Source: Candidatus Dormiibacterota bacterium (GTDB lineage Bacteria > Chloroflexota > Dormibacteria > Aeolococcales > Aeolococcaceae). Taken from it: a DNA stretch of 64,000 bases. The stretch spans positions 204,015 through 268,014 of the forward strand of contig JAFARE010000001.1 in the NCBI GenBank assembly GCA_019245575.1, given 5' to 3'. The notes under the pieces are model-generated. The model made no database searches. It was not told where the DNA came from and was given only the letters and a program-made list of their open reading frames with translations. A program made the position numbers and the translations under genes. Of this stretch, positions 51,635-61,418 are shown in pieces; position 1 is the first letter of the stretch, and each line of letters starts with the position of its first letter.

Positions 51635-54202
51635 GTGATCCTCGACCCTCGCCGGCGCTTCCGCGACCGGCTCCTCATCGGAATGGTCGGCGTGGCGCTG
51701 CTGCCCCTCGCCGCCTTCGCGGTCCTGGCCGCCGTCGACCTGGACTCCATCGGCAAGAGCACGGCCGAGGCCGCCCAGGGCACGATCCTGCAGGACGAGC
51801 AGGCCCGCCAGCAGTCGACCGTCGCGGGTCACGCCGGGCTGATCGACCAGCGCATGGACGACATCGCCGCGGAGCTGGGCAAGCTGGCCGGGGCCACCGC
51901 CGTCCAGCTCGCGGCGACCCAGGGCGGGGGCGTGCCATCCGGCGTGTCCTACGGCGGGGCGCTCTTCACCCCGGACTGCGCGGGACAGACTGCCTGCTTC
52001 GTGCTCCCGGCCAACCCCGCCGCGGCCGACCTGCGCCTCTACGCAGCCACCGGGGCCGCGCCCGTGCTGGGGCAGATGCAGGCGTTCCACGAGCACTTCC
52101 CCGAGGTGCAGTCGGTGTGGGTGGCGAACTCCGACGACACGGCGATGCGCACCGTGCCGGGCTTCGACGTGCCCGCGGCGATCGTGGCCGGCCGCGTCGA
52201 CCCGGCCGATCCCCAGCAGCGCTACCGCAGCGACCTCTTCGCCCGGGCCCAGGCTCGATACACCTCCTCCGGGTCCGCGTGGGTCGACCCCACGGCGCCG
52301 GCCGGGCTCGGCGGCGCCCCCTACTGGACCGACCCGTACCCGCTCCTGGGAACCGGCGCGCTGGGGATCACCGCCTGGATGCCGCTGCGTGACGGCCACA
52401 CCTACGTCGGGGTCGACGTCGACGCCGTGCGGCTGTTCAACGCGGCGCTCGCATCCACGGCCAGCACACCGCTGCCGCCGGCCTCATACCCGTTGCTCCT
52501 CAGCAGCGACGGCACCGTCCTCTACGCCGGGGTGGGGCTCGGCCAGGATCTCGGCCTGACCTCCGATGTCACCGGCGCGCCCCTGCCCCTGTCGTCCAAG
52601 CCGGCGCTCGAAGCGCAGCTCAAGCGCGTCGAGGCCACGGGCCAGCCGCCGCAGGGCCCGATCAGCACCAAGCTCAGCGGCGTGGTGAAGGACGTCTTCA
52701 CCGCTCCCGTGTACGCCGGTCGGTGGGTGCTGGCCCGACCCGTGCCCCTGAGCGACCTGCAGCCCGACCTCAGCGGCCTGACCACCGGGGTGACCGCCGG
52801 GGTCCGCCGGCTCTTCCCGCTGGTGGTGCTGCCCGCACTCGTCCTCCTCCTCGGCCTGGCCTTCGTGGCGGCCACGTTGCTGTCCCGCCGCATGGTGGGT
52901 CCGGTCCGGCACCTCACCGTGGCCGCGGAGCGGCTGGCCCAGGGCGAGACCAGCCGGCCGGTGCCGCCGCAGGGCGCCGACGAGGTCGGGGTGCTGGCCG
53001 CCGCCCTGGAGCGGATGCGGCGCGAGATCAACGGCTCGCGCGAGGCGATCCTCGCCGCGGCCGCCGAGCTCGAGGAGCGCGTCGCCCTGCGCACCAGCGA
53101 GCTGCGCGCCCGCAACGACGAGCTGGTCGCGCTGAACGACCTCGCCGGCTCGCTCACCCGCTCCCTGGAGCCGCACCACATCCTCGAGGATGCCCTCCAG
53201 GCGGTCCGAGCCATCCACCCACTCCGGTCCGGCCGCGGCTACGTCATCGAGGGAGAGGCGCTGAACCTCGCCGCGGGGTGGCCGGGGGAGCCCGCCGCCG
53301 GCAGCGGCGGCGCGGCAGCGGTCGAGGCGCTGGCCGCAGCCTGCGTCCGGCAGGCCCGCCCGCTCCGCCGGCGCGCCGCCGACGGCGTGCTCCTCGGCTG
53401 GCCGCTGGCGACGCGCGAGGGCATGGTCGGCGTGCTCGCCGTGCACAGCGAGGAGATGCCCACCTCGGACAAGAGCCGCCTTCTGCAGGCGGTGGCCGAC
53501 CAGGTGGCGCTGGCGCTGCGCACCTCCCTCCTCTCCGCGGCGGGGCGGGAGCACGCGGTCCTCGAGGAACGCACGCGCCTGGCGCGCGAGATCCACGACA
53601 CCCTGGCGCAGCAGCTCACCGGCATCGTCATCCAGCTGGAGGCGGCGGAGACGCTCGTCGAGCGAGGCTCGGACCAGGGGCGGCAGTCGGTGGAGATCGC
53701 GCGGGACCTGGCCCGGGCGGCTCTGCAGGAGGCGCGCCGATCGGTGTGGAACCTCCGCCCCGCGCCGCTGGCCGCCACCGGCCTGATGGCGGCGCTGGAG
53801 CGGGAGCTCCGCGCCTGGGAGGCACGGAGCGGGATCAACGCGCGGTTCAAGACGCGCGCCGTGTCCGCCCGGCCGGCGCTGCAGCCGGCGGCGGAGGTCG
53901 CGCTGCTGCGCACCCTGCAGGAGGCCCTCTCCAACGTGGCCCGGCACAGCGGAGCCACCTCGGTGACGGTGACGCTGCGCGGGGGCGGCGAGGAGATCGC
54001 GCTCAGCGTGCACGACAACGGCGCCGGCTTCGACCCGGCCGCAGAGCCGCCCCGGGGCGACTGCTTCGGCATCGAGGGCATGCGCGAGCGCGTCCGGCTC
54101 GCCGGGGGCACGTTCGCGGTGCTCAGCACGCCCGGCGGCGGCACCGATGTCACAGCCCGCCTCCCGCTGGCCGAGGCCGCCCCCGTTGCGGCGGGCGCAT
54201 GA
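51635..54202 (+). CDS. NarL-type sensor histidine kinase with extracytoplasmic Cache-like sensor, HAMP, GAF, HisKA_3/HATPase
   Basis: TM helices, HAMP (RRMVGPVRHLTVAAERLAQGETS), LAREIHDTLAQQLTGIVIQLEAA, HDNGAGFDP, FGIEGMRERVRLAGGTF; likely GTG start. Confidence 0.93.
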   Translation: MILDPRRRFRDRLLIGMVGVALLPLAAFAVLAAVDLDSIGKSTAEAAQGTILQDEQARQQSTVAGHAGLIDQRMDDIAAELGKLAGATAVQLAATQGGGVPSGVSYGGALFTPDCAGQTACFVLPANPAAADLRLYAATGAAPVLGQMQAFHEHFPEVQSVWVANSDDTAMRTVPGFDVPAAIVAGRVDPADPQQRYRSDLFARAQARYTSSGSAWVDPTAPAGLGGAPYWTDPYPLLGTGALGITAWMPLRDGHTYVGVDVDAVRLFNAALASTASTPLPPASYPLLLSSDGTVLYAGVGLGQDLGLTSDVTGAPLPLSSKPALEAQLKRVEATGQPPQGPISTKLSGVVKDVFTAPVYAGRWVLARPVPLSDLQPDLSGLTTGVTAGVRRLFPLVVLPALVLLLGLAFVAATLLSRRMVGPVRHLTVAAERLAQGETSRPVPPQGADEVGVLAAALERMRREINGSREAILAAAAELEERVALRTSELRARNDELVALNDLAGSLTRSLEPHHILEDALQAVRAIHPLRSGRGYVIEGEALNLAAGWPGEPAAGSGGAAAVEALAAACVRQARPLRRRAADGVLLGWPLATREGMVGVLAVHSEEMPTSDKSRLLQAVADQVALALRTSLLSAAGREHAVLEERTRLAREIHDTLAQQLTGIVIQLEAAETLVERGSDQGRQSVEIARDLARAALQEARRSVWNLRPAPLAATGLMAALERELRAWEARSGINARFKTRAVSARPALQPAAEVALLRTLQEALSNVARHSGATSVTVTLRGGGEEIALSVHDNGAGFDPAAEPPRGDCFGIEGMRERVRLAGGTFAVLSTPGGGTDVTARLPLAEAAPVAAGA

Positions 54203-54798
54203 TCCGCGTCCTCGTCGCCGACGACCACCCCGTGGTGCAGCACGGCCTGTGCACGATGCTCGAGCTGGAGGACGACATCGATGTGGTGGGCCGCGCCGCG
54301 GACGGCGGCGAGGCGGTGAGCCAGGCGTTCAGCCTGCACCCGGACGTGATCCTGCTCGACGTGCAGATGCCCGTGATGGACGGCATCGAGGCGCTGCGCC
54401 GCATCCGCGCGCAGGACCCGGAGGCGCGCGTGATCGTCCTCACCACGTACCGTAACGAGGACTACATCTTTCCCTCGCTGCAGGCCGGCGCTCGCGGCTA
54501 CCTGCTCAAGGACGCGACGCGCGAGGAGCTGGCCGGCGCCATCCGGCAGGTCGCGGCCGGCGAGTCGCTGCTCGACCCCGCGGTGGTGCGCGCCGCCGCG
54601 GATCATCCCCAGCTCACCGCGCGCGAGCGCGACGTGCTGCGCCTCATGGCGGACGGCCTGAACAACTCGGAGATCGCCGAGCGTCTCTTCGTCAGCGAGA
54701 ACACGGTGAAGACGCACGTGAGCAACATCTTCGACAAGCTCAACTGCCGCGACCGCGCCGCCGCCGTGCTGGCCGCTTGGAAGCGCCACATCATCTGA
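54199..54798 (+). CDS. NarL/LuxR-family response regulator
   Basis: IRVLVADDHPVVQHGL, DVILLDVQMPVMDG, LTARERDVLRLMADGLNNSEIAERLFVSENTVKTHVSNIFDKL; ATGA overlap with kinase. Confidence 0.97.
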   Translation: MIRVLVADDHPVVQHGLCTMLELEDDIDVVGRAADGGEAVSQAFSLHPDVILLDVQMPVMDGIEALRRIRAQDPEARVIVLTTYRNEDYIFPSLQAGARGYLLKDATREELAGAIRQVAAGESLLDPAVVRAAADHPQLTARERDVLRLMADGLNNSEIAERLFVSENTVKTHVSNIFDKLNCRDRAAAVLAAWKRHII

Positions 54799-54832
54799 CG
54801 GCCGCGGAGGCGGGGGCTCTTCCGGGCCTGAA

Positions 54833-54838
54833 TACAAT
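54833..54838 (+). promoter_or_regulatory. Candidate -10 hexamer TACAAT, 6 nt upstream of hom ATG
   Basis: tacaat-tcggcg-ATG. Confidence 0.5.
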
Positions 54839-54844
54839 TCGGCG

Positions 54845-56137
54845 ATGCAGGCGTCGCTCGGCATCGGCATGCTCGGACTGGGCACGGTGGGCAGCGCGGT
54901 TGCGGCACGGCTCATCGGCGAATGGGAGATGCTCGGCGCGCGCGCCGGCGTCACGCCCGTGCTCCGCCGCGTCGCGGTGCGCGACCTGACGCGAACGCGC
55001 GACGTGGACCTGCGCAACGTCGAGCTCACCTCGGATGCGCAGGCGCTGGTGGACGATCCCGCCGTGGACATCGTCGTCGAGGTGATGGGCGGTGTGGAAC
55101 CGGCGAGGTCCCTCATCTCGCGAGCGCTGCAGCGCGGCAAGACGGTGGTGACCGCGAACAAGGCGGTGATCGCCGAATCCGGGCCGGCGCTCGCCGGGCT
55201 GGCCGCCTCGCACGGCGCCGGCCTGTGGTTCGAGGCGGCCGTGGGCGGGGGCCTGCCCATAGTGGCACTGCTCCGCGCGTCCCTCGGCGCCGACGTGGTG
55301 CGCGGCGTCGACTCCATCGTCAACGCCACCACCAACATCATGCTCACGCGCATGCGCGAGGAGGGCGTGCGCTTCGAGACCGCGGTCGCCGAGGCGCAGC
55401 GCCGTGGCTTCGCGGAGGCGGATCCCAGCTCCGACGTCGACGGTTGGGACGCCGCCTACAAGCTCGTGATCATGTCGTGGCTGGCGTTCGGCGTCCACGT
55501 GGAGCCGGAGGCGGTGGACCGCCGCGGCATCAGGGATGTGCGCCTGCACGACCTCGCGTACACGGGACAGCTCGGCTACTCGGTGAAGCTGGTCGCGCAT
55601 GCCGAGCGTGCGGTGCGCTCCGGTGCGGTGCACCTGCGCGTGCGTCCCACCGCGGTCCCGGCGGACCACCCGCTGTACGCCGTGGATGATTCAGACAACG
55701 CTGTCATCATCTCGAGCGACCTCGCGGACACGGTGATCCTGTCCGGCCTCGGAGGCGGCGGCGCGTCGACTGCCAGCGCCGTCGTGTCCGACGTGGTGCA
55801 GGCGGCGCGAACCCGGGGCTGCCCGCCGGCCGCGCCGCTCACGGCCGAGCCCGTGTTGCTCAGTGACGAGGACGTGGAGGTGGCCGGCTACCTGCGGCTC
55901 ATCGTCGACCCGTCGGGCGAAGCGCAGGCGGCGGCCGTGCAGATGCTCGAGGACCGCGGCGTCCCGGTCACGGCCGCGTTCGACAAGCCGCCACTCGACG
56001 GCCCATTCCCGCAGCTGCTGCTGCTGACCGGCGCCGCTCCTCGAGCGGTGCACGACCGAGCCCTCGAGACACTGGACACGCTGCCTGTGGTGCGCGAGAT
56101 CGCGTGCGCGATGGACCGCATCGAGAGCGCGGCGTGA
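54845..56137 (+). CDS. hom: Homoserine dehydrogenase
   Basis: IGMLGLGTVGSAVAARLI, VTANKAVIAESG, FEAAVGGGLPIVALLRASL, NATTNIMLTRM, DPSSDVDGWDAAYKLVIM. Confidence 0.96.
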   Translation: MQASLGIGMLGLGTVGSAVAARLIGEWEMLGARAGVTPVLRRVAVRDLTRTRDVDLRNVELTSDAQALVDDPAVDIVVEVMGGVEPARSLISRALQRGKTVVTANKAVIAESGPALAGLAASHGAGLWFEAAVGGGLPIVALLRASLGADVVRGVDSIVNATTNIMLTRMREEGVRFETAVAEAQRRGFAEADPSSDVDGWDAAYKLVIMSWLAFGVHVEPEAVDRRGIRDVRLHDLAYTGQLGYSVKLVAHAERAVRSGAVHLRVRPTAVPADHPLYAVDDSDNAVIISSDLADTVILSGLGGGGASTASAVVSDVVQAARTRGCPPAAPLTAEPVLLSDEDVEVAGYLRLIVDPSGEAQAAAVQMLEDRGVPVTAAFDKPPLDGPFPQLLLLTGAAPRAVHDRALETLDTLPVVREIACAMDRIESAA

Positions 56138-57183
56138 GCCGCGGCGTCATCGCCGCATACGCTGAGCTGCTGCCGGTCGACGATCACACCCCGCGCCTGT
56201 CGCTCGGCGAGGGTGGCACGCCGTGCGTCGAATCGCGCGTCATCGGGCCGCGCCTGGGCCTCGGCTCGCTGCACCTCAAGCTCGAGGGCCTGAATCCCAC
56301 GGGCTCGTTCAAGGACCGGGGCATGGTGGTCGCCGTGGCGCGCGCGCTTCAGGCGGGGGCGACCACGCTCGTGTGCGCGTCGACCGGGAACACGAGCGCA
56401 TCCGCCGCGGCGTACGGCGCGCGCTTCGGGCTGCGCACCGCCGTGGTCGTGCCCCACGGACGCGTGGCCTCGGGCAAGCTGCTGCAGGCGCAGGTGCACG
56501 GCGCCACAGTCGTCGCGGTCGACGGGGGCTTCGACGCCGCACTGCGCATCGTGCGCGAGCTCGCCACCCGGCCCGATGTGGCGCTGGTGAACAGCGTGAA
56601 CCCATTTCGCCTGGAGGGGCAGAAGACCGCAGCGTTCGAGGTCGTCGACGACCTTGGCGACGCTCCCGACGTTCTGGCCATTCCTGTCGGCAACGCGGGG
56701 AACATCACCGCATACTGGCGGGGATTCCGCGAGTATCACGGGCTGGGCCGCTGCTCTCACCTGCCGCGGATGCTGGGGGCGCAGGCGTCGGGCGCGGCGC
56801 CCCTGGTGCGCGGACGGGTGGTGGAGCACCCCTACACCGTGGCAACGGCGATACGCATCGGCGCTCCCGCGTCGTGGCAGGGCGCGGTCGACGCGCGCGA
56901 CGAGTCCGAAGGGCTCATCGACGCCGTGGACGACTCCGAGATCCTGGCGGCGCAGTGGCGCCTGGCCCAGGAGGAGGGCGTGTTCTGCGAGCCCGCGTCG
57001 GCCGCGTCGGTGGCGCTGCTCGAGAAGTGCGTAGTCTCCGGGGCGGTGGCGCCGGGGACGCACGCGGTGTGCGTCATCACCGGCAGCGGACTGAAGGACC
57101 CCGACGCGATGAGCGGCAGGCTCACCGAACCCGTGACCGTGACGGCAAGCGCGGCCGAGGTGGCGGCGGCGCTCGGGCTGTGA
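56134..57183 (+). CDS. thrC: Threonine synthase
   Basis: LHLKLEGLNPTGSFKDRGMVVAVARAL (PLP Lys), CASTGNTSASAAAYGARFG, IPVGNAGNITAYWRGFREY; GTGA overlap. Confidence 0.96.
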   Translation: MSRGVIAAYAELLPVDDHTPRLSLGEGGTPCVESRVIGPRLGLGSLHLKLEGLNPTGSFKDRGMVVAVARALQAGATTLVCASTGNTSASAAAYGARFGLRTAVVVPHGRVASGKLLQAQVHGATVVAVDGGFDAALRIVRELATRPDVALVNSVNPFRLEGQKTAAFEVVDDLGDAPDVLAIPVGNAGNITAYWRGFREYHGLGRCSHLPRMLGAQASGAAPLVRGRVVEHPYTVATAIRIGAPASWQGAVDARDESEGLIDAVDDSEILAAQWRLAQEEGVFCEPASAASVALLEKCVVSGAVAPGTHAVCVITGSGLKDPDAMSGRLTEPVTVTASAAEVAAALGL

Positions 57184-57196
57184 GGGAGCCGCGCGC

Positions 57197-58096
57197 ATGC
57201 GGGTGAAGGTCGCGGTGCCCGCGACGGTGGCCAACCTCGGCGCAGGATTCGACGTGTTCGCGATGGCGCTGCAGCTGCAGAACGAGGTGAGCGTGGCCTC
57301 GAACGACAGCGGCGCGCTGACCATCGACCCGGGCGCGGACGCGCCCGGCGAGCTGTGCGACCCCGAGCGCAACCTCGTGACGCGCGCGTTCATGCATGCG
57401 GAGCGAGCGCTCGGGGTGGAGCATGCGGGCGCGGATTTCACGTGGGTGACGCGCATCCCCATGTCACGTGGGCTGGGTTCCAGCGCCGCCGCGGCGCTCG
57501 CGGGTGTGCTCAGCGCCGTGGCGCTGCACCACGCGCCATGGGACGAGCACGACGTCATCGACTGCGCTGCCGCTCTTGAGGGCCATCGCGACAACGCGGC
57601 GGCCGCGCTGCTGGGCGGGCTGGCGGTCTGCGCCCCCGGAGCACAGGCGGTGCGCATCGACGTCCCTGACGAGCTGCGCGCGGTGCTGTTCCTGCCCGAG
57701 CAGACACTGCCGACGCAGGCGTCGCGCGAGGTCGTGCCGCGCCAGCTGTCGCGCGACGATGCGGTCTTCAACGCCTCTCGGTGCGCGCTGTTCGTGCGCG
57801 CGCTCATGGCGCGGGACTGGAACTCGCTCGGTGTCGCGATGGAGGACCGCTGGCACCAGGCAGCGCGCAGCGCGCTCGCGCCGCACGTGCCGCGGCTCAT
57901 CGAGGCCGCGCGCGAAGCGGGGGCCGCGGGCGCCGCCCTCGCCGGAGCCGGCCCATCCGTCATCGCGCTCGTCACCGGCGACCACTCGCCCGTCGAAGCG
58001 GCGATGCGCGACCGCGCTGCCGCAGAGGGCGTGTCCGGCACGACGCTGGTGCTCCCGCCGCGCAACTTCGGCGCGCGCGTCGACGTGCGCCCGTGA
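57197..58096 (+). CDS. thrB: Homoserine kinase
   Basis: VKVAVPATVANLGAGFDVFAMAL, IPMSRGLGSSAAAALAGV, ALAGAGPSVIAL (GHMP family). Confidence 0.95.
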   Translation: MRVKVAVPATVANLGAGFDVFAMALQLQNEVSVASNDSGALTIDPGADAPGELCDPERNLVTRAFMHAERALGVEHAGADFTWVTRIPMSRGLGSSAAAALAGVLSAVALHHAPWDEHDVIDCAAALEGHRDNAAAALLGGLAVCAPGAQAVRIDVPDELRAVLFLPEQTLPTQASREVVPRQLSRDDAVFNASRCALFVRALMARDWNSLGVAMEDRWHQAARSALAPHVPRLIEAAREAGAAGAALAGAGPSVIALVTGDHSPVEAAMRDRAAAEGVSGTTLVLPPRNFGARVDVRP

Positions 58097-59313
58097 CCCG
58101 GGTGGTGCAGAAGTACGGCGGCACCAGCGTCGCCAGCCCGGCGCGGCTGCGTCGCGTCGCGCGCCGCGTGCGCGACGCCGCGGCGGGCGCGCAGGTCGTC
58201 GTCGTCGTCAGCGCCATGGGCGAGACCACCGACGAGCTGATCGCACTGGCGCACAGCGTGAGCACGGACCCGCCGTCACGCGAGATGGACATGCTGTTGA
58301 GCAGCGGCGAGATCATCACCGCGCCACTGCTTGCAATGGCGCTGGAGGCGGCGGGCACGCGGGCTGTCTCGCTCACCGGGCCGCAGGCCGGCATCCGCAC
58401 CAGCCGGGCGCACCGCACCGCGCGCATCGTCGACATCGTGCCGCAGCGCGTGCTCGACGAGCTCGACGCCGGCAAGGTGGTGGTGGTGGCCGGATTCCAG
58501 GGCGCCACCGAGGAGCTCGACATCACGACGCTGGGACGCGGCGGCTCCGACACCTCGGCGGTCGCGCTGGCGGTGGCCGTCCGCGCTCAGCGCTGCGAGA
58601 TCTTCACCGACGTGTCCGGCGTGCACACCGCGGACCCGCGCCTCCTTCCCGAGGCGCGCGTGATCCCCGTGATCACGTACGAGGAGATGCTGGAGCTCGC
58701 GGCGGCCGGCGCGCGAGTCATCCATCCGCGCGCGGTTGAGATCGGCGAGGCGTACGGGATGGAGATCCGGGTACGCTCGACGTTCGACGAGCACCCGGGC
58801 ACGACGATACGCAGCGTCGCGAACGCGAACATGGAAGAACGCCAGAAGGTGCGCGGCATCGCGCACGAAACCGATGTCGCCAAGGTGACGCTCCTGGGCG
58901 TGCCCGACAGCCCCGGTGTGGCCGCGTCAATATTCGGACCCCTGGCCGACGAGCACATCGCGGTCGACATCGTGGTGCAGAACGTGTCACACGCGGGCAC
59001 GACGGACGTGAGCTTCACCGTGCCGGAGAGCGACCTGCGCCGCGCGCAGCAGATGCTCGACGGCGTGGCCAAGCAGGTGCGCGCCAGCGGCTTCTCCGCC
59101 ACCGCCGACATCGCCAAGGTCAGCGTGGTGGGCACGGGCTTGCGCGGCACGCCCAGCGTCTTCGCGCAGATCTTTCGCGCGCTCGCCGAGGCGGGCATCA
59201 ACATCCAGATGATTTCGTCGAGCGAGATCCACGTGACCTGCATCATCGACCGGGCGCGCGTGCGCGACGCCGTGCGCGCGCTGCACGCCGCCTTCGAGCT
59301 GGAGTCGATCTAG
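58093..59313 (+). CDS. lysC: Aspartate kinase with C-terminal ACT domains
   Basis: VVQKYGGTSVASPARL, VVVVSAMGETTDELI, GRGGSDTSAVALAV, EIFTDVSGVHTADPR; GTGA overlap. Confidence 0.96.
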   Translation: MTRVVQKYGGTSVASPARLRRVARRVRDAAAGAQVVVVVSAMGETTDELIALAHSVSTDPPSREMDMLLSSGEIITAPLLAMALEAAGTRAVSLTGPQAGIRTSRAHRTARIVDIVPQRVLDELDAGKVVVVAGFQGATEELDITTLGRGGSDTSAVALAVAVRAQRCEIFTDVSGVHTADPRLLPEARVIPVITYEEMLELAAAGARVIHPRAVEIGEAYGMEIRVRSTFDEHPGTTIRSVANANMEERQKVRGIAHETDVAKVTLLGVPDSPGVAASIFGPLADEHIAVDIVVQNVSHAGTTDVSFTVPESDLRRAQQMLDGVAKQVRASGFSATADIAKVSVVGTGLRGTPSVFAQIFRALAEAGINIQMISSSEIHVTCIIDRARVRDAVRALHAAFELESI

Positions 59314-59319
59314 GCGCGC

Positions 59320-60405
59320 ATGCTCAGCGTGGGAATCGTGGGGCTGCCCAACGCCGGCAAGTCGACGCTGTTCAACGCGCTGACCAGCGCCGGCGCGCAG
59401 GTGGGCAACTACCCCTTCACCACCATCGATCCCAACACGGGTGTGGTGCCCGTGCCGGACGAGCGGCTGCAGCGGCTGGCCGACCTGTTCCGTCCGCCGC
59501 GCGTGATCCCGGCGACCGTCACGTTCACCGACATCGCGGGGCTGGTGCGCGGCGCCAGCCGGGGCGAGGGCCTGGGCAACCGCTTCCTCGGCCACATCCG
59601 CGAGGTGGACGCGGTGGCGCTGGTGGTGCGCGACTTCGACGACTCCGATGTCAGCCACGTGGAGGGCGCCGTCGACCCTGTCCGCGACATCGACGTCGTC
59701 GAGCTGGAGCTCCAGCTCGCGGACCTGGAGTCGGTTGGCCGCCGCCTGGAGCGTACCGAGCGCAGCGCGCGCCTGCAGAAGGAGAAGGAGGAAGAGCGCA
59801 TCGAGCTCCTGCGCCGCGTCGCCGCGCACCTCGACGGGGGCAATCCCGTGCGCACCATGCAGCTCAGCGACGAGGAGCGCGCTGCGCTGCGCGAGCTGTT
59901 CCTGCTCACCGCAAAGCCGCTCCTGGTGGTGGTCAACGTCGACGAGCAGCGGGCTGAGGCACCGGTCGACCGGCGACTCGGCGACCGCGCAGCGGCGTCG
60001 GGTGGCGAGGCGGTTGCCGTGTCAGCGCGCATCGAGTCCGAGCTCGCCGAGCTTGATGAGGACGACCGCGCGGCCTTCCTGCACGACATCGGACTGGCCG
60101 AGCCCGGCCTGCACCGCGTCGCCCGCGCGGCGCACGGCCTGCTGCGGCTGCTCACGTTCTTCACCGCGGGGGAGAAGGAGGTGCGCGCCTGGACGCTGCG
60201 CACGGGCGGCACGGCGATCGACGCCGCCGGTGTGATCCACACGGACTTCGCGCGCGGTTTCATCCGCGCCGAGGTGGTGGCGGTGGACGACCTCCTGGCT
60301 GCGGGTTCGACGCTGGCCGCGCGCGAGCAGGGCAAGCAGCGGCTCGAGGGCCGGGATTATATGGTGCGGGACGGCGATGTCGTCCACTTCCGCTTCAACG
60401 TATGA
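59320..60405 (+). CDS. ychF: YchF/OLA1-family ATPase
   Basis: GIVGLPNAGKSTLFNALTSAGAQVGNYPFTTIDPN, FTDIAGLVRGASRGEGLGNRFL, C-terminal TGS-like DFARGFIRAEVV. Confidence 0.96.
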   Translation: MLSVGIVGLPNAGKSTLFNALTSAGAQVGNYPFTTIDPNTGVVPVPDERLQRLADLFRPPRVIPATVTFTDIAGLVRGASRGEGLGNRFLGHIREVDAVALVVRDFDDSDVSHVEGAVDPVRDIDVVELELQLADLESVGRRLERTERSARLQKEKEEERIELLRRVAAHLDGGNPVRTMQLSDEERAALRELFLLTAKPLLVVVNVDEQRAEAPVDRRLGDRAAASGGEAVAVSARIESELAELDEDDRAAFLHDIGLAEPGLHRVARAAHGLLRLLTFFTAGEKEVRAWTLRTGGTAIDAAGVIHTDFARGFIRAEVVAVDDLLAAGSTLAAREQGKQRLEGRDYMVRDGDVVHFRFNV

Positions 60406-61169
60406 GCGTGAGCGCAGACGCGACGCTCGACGCTCCATTCCTCTTGCAGCTCGATCCGCCCGCACCAGGGGTGGTCAACATGCGCCGCGACGCGGACCTG
60501 TTGGACAGGTGCAATCACGGCGCGATCACGGGCGCGCTGCGCCTGTACGGCTTCGCCCCGGCCTGCTTGAGCCTGGGGCGGCTGCAGCCCTCCGGCGACG
60601 TGGACATGGAAGCGTGCGCGCGTGCCGGCGTGGACGTGGTGCGCAGGCCGAGTGGCGGAAGGGCGGTCCTGCACTACGCGGAGGTGACGTACGCCGTGGT
60701 CTGCAGTGTGTCGGACGAAACGTTCGGCGGCGGCGTGCTCGACTCGTGCGCGCGCATCCATGGCGCAGTCGCTGCCGGCCTGCGCGCATTGGGAGTGGCG
60801 ACGGTTGCGCAGGCGCCGGCGCGCGACGTGCGCCGCGCGGCGCGCGCCGCCGCGCGCTCCGCCGACTGTTTCGCCGTGCCCGGCGCCCACGAGCTGGTGG
60901 ACGCCCAGGGGCGCAAGGTGGTGGGAAGCGCGCAGGCGCGGCAGGGAGCGGCGCTGCTGCAGCACGGCAGCGTGCTGCTGCGCGCGCCCGATGCGTCGCG
61001 CTACCTGCGCGCGGCGCGCCGCGCGCCCGACGCTGCTGGTGTGAGCGACATCCTGGGGCGCGACGTGCGGCGCGAGGAGCTCGTGCGGGCGCTGGTGACC
61101 GGGTTCGCGGCGGCACTGGGGACTCGCCTACGGCGCGACTTGCAGGAGACCTTTGCCCGGGACACTTGA
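60402..61169 (+). CDS. Lipoate-protein ligase A / LipM-like octanoyltransferase family protein
   Basis: RRPSGGRAVLHYAEVTYAVVC, DCFAVPGAHELVDAQGRKVVGSAQARQGAALLQHGSVLL. Confidence 0.88.
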   Translation: MSVSADATLDAPFLLQLDPPAPGVVNMRRDADLLDRCNHGAITGALRLYGFAPACLSLGRLQPSGDVDMEACARAGVDVVRRPSGGRAVLHYAEVTYAVVCSVSDETFGGGVLDSCARIHGAVAAGLRALGVATVAQAPARDVRRAARAAARSADCFAVPGAHELVDAQGRKVVGSAQARQGAALLQHGSVLLRAPDASRYLRAARRAPDAAGVSDILGRDVRREELVRALVTGFAAALGTRLRRDLQETFARDT

Positions 61170-61192
61170 CACCACAGCATCATGTGTTCATA

Positions 61193-61347
61193 CTGCCGCC
61201 AAGCCACAAGATGTTGGGCTGCACCTCCTCCGTCAAGTGGCTCCTCGGCAGCGGGCGCCGGGTTCCTGCCCACCGCTCCGGCTTCGCGACTCCGCTGAGG
61301 CCGTGCCATCCGGTGGCCCGCTGCCAGCCTCCCTTCGGGGGAGGCTG
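61193..61347. repeat. Intergenic multi-stem element with overlapping alternative stems and a terminal hairpin
   Basis: ctgccg-cca-agccac/gtggct-cct-cggcag (61193-61251); ggcagcgggc/gcccgctgcc (61247/61316); cagcctccc-ttcgg-gggaggctg (61325-61347). Confidence 0.7.
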
Positions 61348-61418
61348 AGCAGCCGCCGCAGCGACGTCGCACCTCGTCTGAGGCTCCGGGCGACGCCTGC
61401 TACGCTTCGTGCGATTCG

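Noticed and set aside
50672-52399. 575-aa minus-strand ORF overlapping tldD and the sensor kinase
   Set aside because: Out-of-frame relative to the tldD reading and low-complexity; explained by GC bias.
61170-61418. Possible transposase or short protein remnant in the intergenic region (QHHVFILPPSHKMLGCTSSVKW...)
   Set aside because: No recognisable domain, no start context, ends quickly; the dominant signal is inverted repeats, reported as such.
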